From an uncultured Collinsella sp. (GTDB lineage Bacteria; Actinomycetota; Coriobacteriia; Coriobacteriales; Coriobacteriaceae): a stretch of DNA of 18,965 bases. Both the position numbers and the translations under genes were made by a program. Position 1 is the stretch's first letter; each line of letters begins with the position of its first letter. Where the stretch lies: positions 1-18,965 of the forward strand of contig CAADVA010000013.1 in NCBI GenBank assembly GCA_900752345.1, written 5' to 3'. Positions 6,011-15,900 of the stretch are shown here, piece by piece. The notes under the pieces were generated by a model, which did not search any database, was not told the DNA's origin, and saw only the letters and a program-made list of their open reading frames with translations.

Positions 6011-9000
6011 ATGCCTGTTCGAATCTATACCACCAATGCCGGCACGGATTTGAGCGATGCCGAGTCGGCGTTGCTTGCCGACCTTATTGCCCGCCACGGG
6101 CGTGCCGTGCTGCTGGCACCTACGTTTGCCGAGCTCGACCTGTGCCGTCATGATGTGGCGGAAGCCGGGGGTTCACTGGGTATCGACTACAAGACGCCTA
6201 CATCGTGGCTTCGTTCGCTTTGGGAGCTATTGGGTGACGGGCGCGGTTTCGTCGACAACCTGCAACGCCAGATGCTGTTCTCGGACATGGTCACGCGTCT
6301 TGATGATGCCGACCTACAGCCGCTCTCACGCAGCCAGGGTACAGTGCGCATGCTCGCGCGCATGGCCCGCGACGTGTTGCCGGGTGTGGCGGGGACGGGT
6401 GCCGAACGATGCCGTGGCGACAACTGCCAGCCGGAGCCAAAAAGTGATGCCGAGGCTCGTGTGTTCGAGCTTTTGCGCGCCTACGCGGGCGGTTTGGACC
6501 GTCGAGATATGGTCGAGCCCTGTGAAGCGGCCGACATTATGGCCGGTGCCCTGGCCGATAGCCTGCCGGCTTGCACCCGCGCCGTATGCGTGCGCGGTAT
6601 CACGTCGTTTACGCACGGTCTGCTCGAGCTGCTGTCTGCCGTGGCGAACAATGGGGGAGAGGTCGTCGTGCTGCTTGCCCGCGAGCAGGCGGCGATGCGC
6701 GAGGAGCTTGCCGCGGCATTTGATGCCCGCGGTGTGCTGTTTGAGGCCGCGCCGCTGGAGGAGGACGCCGTCGCGTCTGATGCCGCTTGCGGGACCGCCG
6801 CTCAGCCTGCCTTTATTGAGGTCGCCGGCCCCCATGCCCGCGCCCATGCTTATGCGGACGCCATCGATAAGTTGGTGAAATCGCACAAGGAGTCCAAGGC
6901 CGATAAAACTACTGCAACGCCCGCCGACCCCGTGCGCGTGCTCGTTGTTTCTGCTCGGGCACCCCAGCTGTTCGGTGAGCTCGCCTCTCGTCTGGCGGCT
7001 CGTCATATCGCTGCCGAGACGGTTGAGTTCACGGCGTTTTCCCAATCCATTGCGGGCAGGCAGTTTGCGGCGCTTGCCGGCCTGATTGAGCGCATGAAGG
7101 CCGCCGATGAGGGTATGGCGTCAAAGACCGAGTGGTGGCCCGCGCCGGAGCTTACCGACTGGATCTACAGTCCGCTTTCGGGCGCTGATGCCGTCAATGC
7201 CCGTACCTTCGATAAGAATATGCGTCTCTCGCGCAGCAAGACTACCGCGGGCGTTAAGAGCCTGCTGCAGAGTGTCCAAGGCCAGGTGAGGGGCGCGCGC
7301 AAGGCGGCGAGCGACGATAACTGGTTTAAGAACGTACCGTGTGTGGTCTCGGACGTGTTCCAGGCTCTGTGGCGTGACAAGCCCGTGACGGCGCTCAAGG
7401 CCATGCTTGCCGTTGCCGAGGCGTTGCCCGATCGCTCGCTGGGCAGCTTGGATGGCCAGGCCCGTCGCCAGGCGGAGGTAGCCCTGCTGCGCCACGCCAT
7501 CGACATCCTTATGAACGGCGCCCGCGCGCTCGACGTGTCGCAGGCCGCGACCGTGCCCGTGCTCGATGGCATTCGCACCAAGGTGGACAAGCGTAGCACC
7601 GCCTACGATTACGAGACCCACGAGGTTGACCGTGCGCCACGTGCCCAGGTTCGTTTTGCTTCGCTTGCCGACGCGGCGGCTCTGCGCCCCGGCAGCTACG
7701 ATGCCGTGCTGTTTGCCGATGTCGATCTGGACAGCTATCCACTCTCGCACGAGGAGGGACCGCTGGCTACGCTGACGGCGAGCCTTGGTCGCGAGGGCGT
7801 GACGCTTGAGCCCGCGGCCTTGCTGCGCGCGCGCTTTGGCCACGCGATGCAGGCGTCACGCGGCCCGGTTACGCTCGCCCGTGTGACCCACGATCGCCAG
7901 GCGCGCGAGTGCTATCCGGCTGCCGTGTGGACCGAGTTGCGGGCGCATGCCGAGGCTGACGGCGCTAAGATCGCTGACGACGCTAAAGCCGCTGGCGCCG
8001 ACAAGGCGAAGTGCGTGGGCGAGGGCGATATCGTAAGGGACTTCGATCCCGCGGCGGGCGAAGGTCTCAAGCGCGAGCGCGTGACCTGTGAAGCCCCTCA
8101 ACATCTGAGTGCCGAGGCCGTGCCGTATTTGGTCTTGCGCCGTCGCGATGGCGAGGGCGAGGACGCGCCGCTCGTGCCGCGCCTGACGTCCGCCTCGCAG
8201 ATCGAGGCCTATTCCACCTGCCCGCTGTGCTGGTTTGTCTCGTATCGCGTCAAGCCCCAGTCTATCGACGCGGATTTTGGCAACATGGAGAAGGGCAACT
8301 TCGTCCACGACGTGCTGGAACACCTGCATGCCCGTCTGCCCCAAGAGGGCATGGAGCGCGTGACGCCCGAGAACTTGCCGCGCGCGAAGGAGCTGCTGCA
8401 CGAGGTCTTTGCCGAGACCCTGGCCGAGCACGCCGGCAAGCGCGGTACCGAGGGCCCGCTGGTGCCGCTCTCTCCAGTGGAGGAGCGCCAGGCGGCCGAG
8501 ATCTTGCCGCAACTGGAGGGCGTGCTCGCCTACGAGTCCGAGGCGCTCGCGCCCTTCGCGCCGCGCTACCTGGAGTTTGCGTTCAACGAGCTCCAGGTCG
8601 AGTATGCCGGCTGGCCGCTCGGCGGGCGCATCGACCGCGTGGATGTGGACGCCGAGAACCGCGCTGTGGTGATTGACTACAAGCATCGTTCGGGTGTCGA
8701 GGAGTTTAAGCTCGCCGACCCCACGGTGCGCGACGAGGAGTCGGGCGAGGCCCCCATCGACGATCCGCGCTGGCTGCCACCCCATACCCAGACACTCATC
8801 TACGCGCAGGCCATGCGCCGGGCGCTGGGTCTAGATGCCCGTGCGGCGCTCTATTTTTCGACCAAGGGCGGCAAGCCCGCACTGCGTGGTGCCGCAAGTG
8901 CCGAGCTGCTCGAGGAAGAGCGCGGCGACGGTCGCATTCCAGGCCTCAAGAAGGGCTTTCCGGGCGAGGGCGGCAACATGGACTTCGATGCGCTGCTCGA

Positions 9001-9142
9001 CCGCGTGGAGACCGGCATTGCCGAGCGCCTGCGCGAGCTCGAGGCGGGCGACGTCGCCGCTGTCGATCCGACGTCGGCGCAGGCCGCGCATGCGCGCTGC
9101 TCGTATAACCACGAAGGAACGTTTGTAAGGAGGGACGTGTAG
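6011..9142 (+). CDS. addB: AddB-like subunit of the ATP-dependent helicase-nuclease
   Basis: A 1043-residue protein 3 nt upstream of addA. The C-terminal PD-(D/E)xK nuclease is clear: GNFVHDVLEHLHARL (about 765-780), GRIDRVD with Asp875, and VVIDYK with Asp889 and Lys891, followed by a Gln-x-x-x-Tyr-Ala-type motif (TQTLIYAQAM). The N-terminal part resembles an inactivated helicase fold: where AddB proteins usually have a Walker A near residue 10, this one reads NAGTDLSDAES, lacking GKT. Fe-S cysteines are incomplete: Cys737 and Cys740 (TCPLC) and Cys1030 near the end, instead of one plus a C-x2-C-x5-C tail. In AddAB this subunit scans for and cuts the 5' strand. GGAGG is 3 bases before the ATG. 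Sequence is diverged, so AddB identity rests on synteny plus the nuclease motifs. Confidence 0.85.
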   Translation: MPVRIYTTNAGTDLSDAESALLADLIARHGRAVLLAPTFAELDLCRHDVAEAGGSLGIDYKTPTSWLRSLWELLGDGRGFVDNLQRQMLFSDMVTRLDDADLQPLSRSQGTVRMLARMARDVLPGVAGTGAERCRGDNCQPEPKSDAEARVFELLRAYAGGLDRRDMVEPCEAADIMAGALADSLPACTRAVCVRGITSFTHGLLELLSAVANNGGEVVVLLAREQAAMREELAAAFDARGVLFEAAPLEEDAVASDAACGTAAQPAFIEVAGPHARAHAYADAIDKLVKSHKESKADKTTATPADPVRVLVVSARAPQLFGELASRLAARHIAAETVEFTAFSQSIAGRQFAALAGLIERMKAADEGMASKTEWWPAPELTDWIYSPLSGADAVNARTFDKNMRLSRSKTTAGVKSLLQSVQGQVRGARKAASDDNWFKNVPCVVSDVFQALWRDKPVTALKAMLAVAEALPDRSLGSLDGQARRQAEVALLRHAIDILMNGARALDVSQAATVPVLDGIRTKVDKRSTAYDYETHEVDRAPRAQVRFASLADAAALRPGSYDAVLFADVDLDSYPLSHEEGPLATLTASLGREGVTLEPAALLRARFGHAMQASRGPVTLARVTHDRQARECYPAAVWTELRAHAEADGAKIADDAKAAGADKAKCVGEGDIVRDFDPAAGEGLKRERVTCEAPQHLSAEAVPYLVLRRRDGEGEDAPLVPRLTSASQIEAYSTCPLCWFVSYRVKPQSIDADFGNMEKGNFVHDVLEHLHARLPQEGMERVTPENLPRAKELLHEVFAETLAEHAGKRGTEGPLVPLSPVEERQAAEILPQLEGVLAYESEALAPFAPRYLEFAFNELQVEYAGWPLGGRIDRVDVDAENRAVVIDYKHRSGVEEFKLADPTVRDEESGEAPIDDPRWLPPHTQTLIYAQAMRRALGLDARAALYFSTKGGKPALRGAASAELLEEERGDGRIPGLKKGFPGEGGNMDFDALLDRVETGIAERLRELEAGDVAAVDPTSAQAAHARCSYNHEGTFVRRDV

Positions 9143-9145
9143 ACC

Positions 9146-12100
9146 ATGGATCTTTCGACCTTGATGCCGCAACAGCTGCAAGTCGTCAAAACGCTCGACC
9201 GCCCGATGTTTGTCTCGGCGGGCGCCGGTTCGGGCAAGACCTTTACCCTCACGCGCCGCATCGTCTATGCGCTCTCGCCCGAATCCGGTCCGTTTGTCGA
9301 GCATCTGGACCAGGTGCTCGCCATTACCTTTACCAAAGACGCCGCGGCCGAGATTCGCGACCGCGTGCGCCGTGCGCTTATCGAAGAGGGTATGGACGAG
9401 GAGGCCCTGACCGTCGACGACGCTTGGATCTCGACCATTCACGGCATGTGCTCGCGTATCCTGCGCGCGCATGCGCTGGAGCTGGGCATCGACCCCGAGT
9501 TCACGGTGCTTACCGATACCGATGAGCTTATGGATCAGGCTGTCGAGCATGTGCTGGGGCGCGCGACGGCGCCCGATGCCGCGCCCGAGCTCGCCACTTC
9601 GCTTAAGGCCCTCTACGCCTGGTATCCCATGGCGGGCGAGGGCGGGACGTTTGGCGCCGGTACCACCATCAAAGGCCTGGTGCGCGACTTGCTGGAGCTA
9701 TCGAGCCAGCTTCCGGGCGGCATGGACGATGTGTGCGTGGCGCGCGGCCAGGCCGACACCTCGGCGCTTGCCGATGCCTATCGTGCGGCGCTGGGCGCAA
9801 GCAAGGCCACGACCGAGAAAGCGCAGGTGGCACTCGACGCCATCGACGCGTTTGAGGCGAGCGGCAAAACCATGGAGGATGCGGCGCGACTCATGATGTC
9901 GTGCAGTATGCCTCGGGCGAGCAAGGCGTTTCCTAAGGAGCAGGTGGAGCTACTCAAGGCCGAGGCCGCCGATGCGTTTATCAATATCGTGCTTGCCTGC
10001 GGCGGCCCGGCGCTCGATGCGCTGGTGGGGCTTGCCCGTGCCGTGGAGGCGGAGTACCGTGCGCTCAAGGCCGACCAGTCCGCGCTCGATAACAATGACC
10101 TGCTGCGCATGGCGTACGAGGCGCTGCGCGACTACCCGGCTATTCGAGCTGCCTATGAGGGCCGCTTTAAGATGGTCATGATCGATGAGTTCCAGGATAC
10201 CGATCAGATGCAGGTCGATTTGATTCGCTATCTGACGGGCGCGGGGGAGCGCGCGCTGTGCACCGTGGGCGATGCGCAGCAGTCGATCTACCGCTTCCGT
10301 GGCGCCGAGGTTGAGGTGTTTCGCCGCCAGGAGCGCAAGGTGGGCTCCTCTGCTGCGCCCGTGACGGCTGTCGCATCCGATGCCCCCGCCGGCGAGCTCG
10401 TCAAGCTTGTACGCAACTTGCGCAGCCACGACGAGGTGCTGCGCTATGTGGCGCGCGTCTTTGACGGCGACACCGGTGGTTTGATGCAGGGGTTCTTGGA
10501 TCTTGAACCGAGCGACAAACGCAAGGACAAGCTCAAGGCAAAGGCTTCGCGCCGCCAGGCGCTGTTCGTTGCCGGTGGCAGCACACAGGAGCGAACGCAG
10601 GCGAAAGCTCGTGCGATTGCCGAGCGGTTCCAAGCGCTCGTCAAAGCGGGGCAGCCCCAGGGCGATATGGTGCTGCTGCTGGGTCGCATGACCAATGCCG
10701 ACGTCTACGCACAGGCCTTCCGCGACCAGGGGCTCGACTGCGTCATCGCGGGCGGCTCAGTCTTTGCCCAAGCTGCCGAGGTACAGACGGTGCGCGCCCT
10801 GGTTTGTGCACTCGCCAATCCGGCCGACACGGCGCAGGGCTTTATGCCACTGCTGGCCTCGCCGATGTTTGCACTCGGCGCCCAGGAGTTCCTGGCGCTG
10901 GCGACCAAGCTCGATAGCGAGACGGGCGAGACGTCGCGTCGCAACATCGACGCGGGCATCATGAGCGATTCCGATGTGCCGGGTTTGCAGGGCTTGCCGC
11001 TCGTAACGCGCGCCCGCGAGGTGCTGCGCTACGCGCTTCGTCGCGTGGGGCGCGATTCGTTCGCCGCCATCGCGCGCGACGTGGTCAATGCCTCCGGCTG
11101 GTTCGTGCGTCTGGCGCAGCGCGGCCCCGAGGGCAAGGCCATTGCCGCCAACGTGCTCAAGGCGCTCGACGCTGTGGCCGAGGCGGAGGCCGAGCTCGGC
11201 AATTCTCCGCGCTCCATTGCGCTCGCCTTCGACCGCTTCTTGGCGGGCAAGGAGGCCCCGGGCGCCCTCAACGAGGAGGGTGACGGCGCGGTACGCATCA
11301 TGACCGTGCATGCGTCCAAGGGTCTGGAGTATCCGGTCGTAGCGGTTGCCGAGTGTTTTGGCGTGCGCAAATCGTCCGGTGCGGCACAGATGGGTCGCGT
11401 CGAGGGCGGAGCGCGGGTCGTGGCACTGCCGGCGCGCTTCGATGGCGTTAAGCTCGCCGACGGTACCTTCGTGAAGGGCGACGACGTCAAAAAGCAGTTT
11501 GAGCATGCGTTTAAGGGCAAGGGTACGTCGCTGTGGCTGCCGCCGGAGCTCATGGAGGACGTCTGTGCGACGGGTTCTCCCGCCGAGGCATTTGCCCGCC
11601 TGCGCAACGACGACCTGCAGCTTTCGCTCGAGGAGCGGGCCCGCTTGCTCTACGTTGCCATGACGCGTGCGCGCGAGCTGGTGATCTTGGCAATGGATGC
11701 CGGCGTGAGCCGCGGCAAGGTGACGGCGCCGACCTTCGATGTCGAGACGGATCTGACCTACGACGTGCTGCGCCGCATCCTGCCGACCGACAGTCTGGAC
11801 ATGCCGCAGCTCGATAGCGACCGTTTGGTGTTCGACAACTCCAAGCCGGGCGATTACGAGCTCATCTCGCTGGTGGACTTTACGTTTGGTGAGCAGGCGT
11901 TTGAGGCTAACGCTTCGCTGGATTCCGAGGGCAGGCTTGTTCGCGGCGATGTCGATGTCGCCGATAATGCTGCGCACTCAACTGCGCCCGGTCCTGCCGA
12001 CCCCAAGCCCGATTCGTTTGAGCTTGTGTATCCCCAGGCAGTGGGCGTGCGCATGGGCATCTGTCCGTTTCCGGTGCGTGACTCGTATAGCTACTCATCA

Positions 12101-12772
12101 ATCGCCGCGGCGCTCCATGCCGAGACGGAAGATCGTGCCGCCGAGGCGCACGTGCCCATGGACGAGGCCGGCGATGATGCGGAGTCGGATGGTTCCGAGA
12201 TGACGGATGCAGACGTGGCCGCTGTCGAGCCCACCGGCAATCCCATGGCGCTGGGGTCGGCGTTCCACGCCGCCTGCCAGTGGCTCATCGAGATGGGTGC
12301 CGACGCGTTGCCCGCTGCTCGCGCCGATGCGCTGGCGCGTCTGTGGCGCCTGACGCCGGAACAGCGCGAGCGCTTCGATGTCGCTCTGGATCGCTGGCTC
12401 AAGTCGTCGGTTCGTGCCGAGCTGCTCGCGTGGCCGTGCATCCGTGCCGAGGTGCCGTTCTTCTCGCTGGGCTGCGAGGACGAGGATATCGCCCGCTACG
12501 GCGCCTATGCCGAGGGCGCCATCGATGCCTTGGCAACCGACCCGGCGGATCCGTCGCGCGCACTGGTCATCGACTACAAGACGGGTGGCACGCCGGATGA
12601 GACGCCGGAGCAGCTGCTCGAGAAACACGCCTTGCAGGCGCGCGTCTACGCTGATGTTCTGCGCAAGGCGGGCTTTGAGGCTGTGACCGTCAAGTTCGTC
12701 CGCGTGGAGCAGCCGGATCCAGCCATCTTCGTCGAACCCGCCGAGCCCCAAGTAGTCACCTACAACCTCTAG
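9146..12772 (+). CDS. addA: AddA-type UvrD helicase-nuclease
   Basis: A 1208-residue protein, normal for AddA. Superfamily 1 helicase motifs run in order: Walker A AGAGSGKT (25-32), Ia VLAITFTKDAAAEIRDR (58-73), II DEFQD (347-351), III GDAQQSIYRFRG (375-386), V TVHASKGLEYPVV (720-732) and VI YVAMTRARE (836-844). The C-terminal PD-(D/E)xK nuclease has His1041 (SAFHAA), Asp1127 (EGAIDAL), IDYKTGG with Asp1143 and Lys1145, and QARVYADVL. The protein should translocate 3'-5', unwind broken DNA ends and cut the 3' strand until a Chi-like site. GGAGGG lies about 11 bases before the ATG, inside the end of addB, so the two are co-transcribed and probably co-translated. A diverged copy of the A palindrome follows the stop codon. 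Confidence 0.96.
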   Translation: MDLSTLMPQQLQVVKTLDRPMFVSAGAGSGKTFTLTRRIVYALSPESGPFVEHLDQVLAITFTKDAAAEIRDRVRRALIEEGMDEEALTVDDAWISTIHGMCSRILRAHALELGIDPEFTVLTDTDELMDQAVEHVLGRATAPDAAPELATSLKALYAWYPMAGEGGTFGAGTTIKGLVRDLLELSSQLPGGMDDVCVARGQADTSALADAYRAALGASKATTEKAQVALDAIDAFEASGKTMEDAARLMMSCSMPRASKAFPKEQVELLKAEAADAFINIVLACGGPALDALVGLARAVEAEYRALKADQSALDNNDLLRMAYEALRDYPAIRAAYEGRFKMVMIDEFQDTDQMQVDLIRYLTGAGERALCTVGDAQQSIYRFRGAEVEVFRRQERKVGSSAAPVTAVASDAPAGELVKLVRNLRSHDEVLRYVARVFDGDTGGLMQGFLDLEPSDKRKDKLKAKASRRQALFVAGGSTQERTQAKARAIAERFQALVKAGQPQGDMVLLLGRMTNADVYAQAFRDQGLDCVIAGGSVFAQAAEVQTVRALVCALANPADTAQGFMPLLASPMFALGAQEFLALATKLDSETGETSRRNIDAGIMSDSDVPGLQGLPLVTRAREVLRYALRRVGRDSFAAIARDVVNASGWFVRLAQRGPEGKAIAANVLKALDAVAEAEAELGNSPRSIALAFDRFLAGKEAPGALNEEGDGAVRIMTVHASKGLEYPVVAVAECFGVRKSSGAAQMGRVEGGARVVALPARFDGVKLADGTFVKGDDVKKQFEHAFKGKGTSLWLPPELMEDVCATGSPAEAFARLRNDDLQLSLEERARLLYVAMTRARELVILAMDAGVSRGKVTAPTFDVETDLTYDVLRRILPTDSLDMPQLDSDRLVFDNSKPGDYELISLVDFTFGEQAFEANASLDSEGRLVRGDVDVADNAAHSTAPGPADPKPDSFELVYPQAVGVRMGICPFPVRDSYSYSSIAAALHAETEDRAAEAHVPMDEAGDDAESDGSEMTDADVAAVEPTGNPMALGSAFHAACQWLIEMGADALPAARADALARLWRLTPEQRERFDVALDRWLKSSVRAELLAWPCIRAEVPFFSLGCEDEDIARYGAYAEGAIDALATDPADPSRALVIDYKTGGTPDETPEQLLEKHALQARVYADVLRKAGFEAVTVKFVRVEQPDPAIFVEPAEPQVVTYNL

Positions 12773-12780
12773 TCCTCAGA

Positions 12781-12850
12781 TAACTTGCGGTGGAATACGG
12801 ACTGTTTTGGTCAAAAAAGCCGCCAAACAGTCCGCATTTCACCGCAACTG
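12781..12850. repeat. GGGAC-type palindrome, diverged copy A3
   Basis: Imperfect inverted repeat, arms about 12785-12807 and 12825-12849. It matches A1/A2 in TTGCGGTG, GGACTGTTT and the CGCCAAACAG loop edge, but has GG(A) to CGG(A) change on both arms and two non-Watson-Crick positions. The matched change in both arms (CGGAC with GTCCG) keeps the stem paired. Loop orientation agrees with A1. It lies directly after the addA stop. Confidence 0.8.
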
Positions 12851-12903
12851 CAAGGGGAGCCGTGTGGGTTTGGCTAGGTTCGGGTGCTGTCCGTGCCGTG
12901 GGG

Positions 12904-12909
12904 TAAAAT
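12904..12909 (+). promoter_or_regulatory. Candidate -10 box for dnaE
   Basis: TAAAAT, five of six matches to TATAAT, lies 40 bases before the dnaE ATG in otherwise GC-rich sequence. No convincing -35 is seen at 16-18 bases. It would give dnaE its own promoter downstream of palindrome A3. Confidence 0.4.
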
Positions 12910-12948
12910 CGTTCAGTCAGAACACGAACCCGCATCGGAGCTCATCAC

Positions 12949-15900
12949 ATGGCATTCGTCCATCTGCACAATCACACTGTCTTTTCCATGCTCGACGGCG
13001 CAACCCGTATCCAGGATATGGTCAACCGTGCCGTAGAGCTTGGCATGCCCGCCGTGGCAATTACCGACCACGGTTACATGTACGGCGTACCCGACCTGGC
13101 GCTGGCCTGCGACGCCGTCAACCACAACACGCCCGAGTACAAAACCTGGAGCCACGACAAGGCCTTCTTGGAAAAGGACCGCCGCGACGAGCTGGTGGAG
13201 CCCGATCCCGAGGAAAACCCGCGCGAGCATGCCCAGTATGTGAAGGATATGGCCATGTGGGACGAGAAGGGCAACATCGACGAGCTCAAGCCGCCCCTGG
13301 TCATCAAGCCCATCTTTGGCTGCGAGGTCTACTTTACGCCGGACGAGACCCTTGCCCGCGACCACAAGCCCGAGCTCTACCACATGATCCTTCTGGCCAA
13401 GGACCAGGAGGGCTACGTCAATCTGATGCAGACGGTCTCCGAGGCCGCCGTGCAGGGCTTTTACTACAAGCCGCGCGTGACGCTCGACAACCTGCGCCGC
13501 CAAGCCAAGGGCATGATCTGCACCAGCGCCTGCATCGCGGGCATCATCCCCAAATACATCGACCGCGGCGACATGGAGGGCGCCATCAAGTGGGCCGAGA
13601 CCTTCCGCGACACCTTCGACCCCGGTGACTTTTACATCGAGATCCAGGAACACGGCATTACCACCGACAACGGCCTGACCGACGAGCAGATGGACCGCAC
13701 GCTCATCGACATCGCCAAGCAGGTGGGCGTCAAGGTCATCGCCACCAACGACTTCCACTACCTGCGCCGCGAGGACGCGCCCGTGCAGGATGTCATCATG
13801 TGCATCGGCATGAACGCCAAGGTCGACGACCCCAACCGCATGCGCATGACCGGCTCGGAGTTTTACATGAAGACCGAGGAGGAGATGCGGGCGATGTTCC
13901 CGTATTGCCCCGAGGCCTGCGACAACACGCTCGAGATCGCCGACAAGTGCTACGTGGAGCTGGACTGGGACTCTATCATCCTGCCGCGCTTCCCGTTGCT
14001 CGATCCCGGCGAGACGCACGAGAGCCAGTTCCGCCGCGAGTGCGAGAAGGGCCTGCGCCAGCACTACGGTGACGACTGGGCCACGCGCGAGATCGGCGGC
14101 GTCAACATCAAAGAGCGCTTTGAGTACGAATACAAGGTCATCTGCGACAAGGGCTTTGCCGCCTACTTCCTCATCGTCGCCGAGTACGTGCAATGGGCCA
14201 AGGACAACGGCATCGGCGTCGGCCCCGGCCGTGGCTCTGCCGCCGGCGCTATCGTCGCCTACGCCATGAACATCACCGCGTTCGACCCGCTCGAGAACGG
14301 CCTGATGTTCGAGAGGTTCCTGTCCCCGCAGCGTACCGAGATGCCCGATATCGATATGGACTTCGACGATGAGCGGCGCCTCGAGGTCGTGGAGCACGTT
14401 CGCCAGCTCTACGGCCCCGAGAAGGTCACCCACGTCATCACCTACTCGACCATCAAGGCCAAGCAGGCCATCAACGATGCCGCGCGCGTTCTGGACTACC
14501 CGGTCTACATGGGCCAGCGCCTGTCCAAGATGGTCTCGAGCGACCCCAAGGTCAAGCTCAAGCAGGTACTCGAAAAACAACCCGGCAAAGAGGATCTGTT
14601 TAACCCCGACTTTGCCGAGGCCTATAAAAAGGACGACGACGCCCGCCGCATCATCGACACGGCGCTCTCGATTGAGGGCCTCACCCGTGGCGAGGGCGTG
14701 CACGCGTGCGCCGTTCTGATCTGCCGCGACCCCGTCAACGAGCATGTGCCCACCAAGCTCGACACCAAGGGCGGCGTCGAGATTACCCAGTACGAGGGCC
14801 ATACCGTTGCCGACATGGGCCTGCTCAAGATGGACTTCTTGGGCCTGCGCACGCTGACGGTTATTTCTAAGGCCAAGGCAAACATCAAAAAGAATTTCGG
14901 CATCGACATCAAAGAGGAAGAGATTCCCTTTGACGACCCCGAGATCTTTAAGCTCATGGGCTCTGGCCACACCGCCGGCGTCTTTCAGGTCGAGTCCGCC
15001 GGCATGACGGCCACGATCAAGAACATGAAGCCCACTGAGTACAAACACGTCGTGGCATTGATCGCCCTGTACCGCCCGGGCCCGCTGGGCGCCGGCATGG
15101 TCTCGTCCTACATCAACCGTATGAACGGCAAGGAGCCGGCCGTCTCCTACGACGACCGTCTGGACGACATCCTGGGCGAAACCTACGGCACCATGGTCTA
15201 CCAGGAGCAGGTTATGCTCATCTCCGTCGAGATGTGCGGCTTCTCCAAGGGCGAATCGGACTCGCGTATCCGTAAGCCCGTGGCTAAGAAGAAGATCAAG
15301 CTGCTCACGTCGACGGTGCTCCACTGGGAGGATGGCTCGGACGAGACCACCTACGACCACTGGATGAACGGCGCCATCAAGAACAACTACACGCGCGAGG
15401 TCGCCCAGAAGATTTGGGACGATGTTCTCGAGTTCGCGTCCTACGCCTTTAACAAGTCGCACTCCGCCGGCTACGCCATCCTGGTTATGCAGACGGCGTG
15501 GCTCAAGGCGCATTATCCGCACGAGTACATGGCGGCCGTTCTGACGTCCTACACGGGCAAGACCGACAAGATCGTTCACTACGTCTCGGCGTGCCGTCAC
15601 GACGGCATCCCCGTGCTGTCGCCAGATGTCAACGAGTCCGGTACCGAGTTCACGGCTACCAAGGAAGGCGTGCGCTTTGGTCTGGCCGGCATCCGCGGCG
15701 TGGGCACCGGCGTGGCGCAGGCGATAATCGCAGAGCGCGAGGCTGGCGGCCCGTTTAAGACGCTGCACGACTTTGTCGAGCGCGTGGACTCGAGCCAGGC
15801 CAACCGTCGCGTGATCGAATCGCTCATCAAGGCAGGCGCCTTTGACTCAACGGGGTATCCGCGTCGCCAGATGATGCACTTTGTGGATAAGAACAACCCC

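Noticed and set aside
12913..15768. 951-codon minus-strand ORF opposite dnaE
   Set aside because: A complement artefact of strongly biased dnaE codons; no motif, and dnaE motifs are complete.
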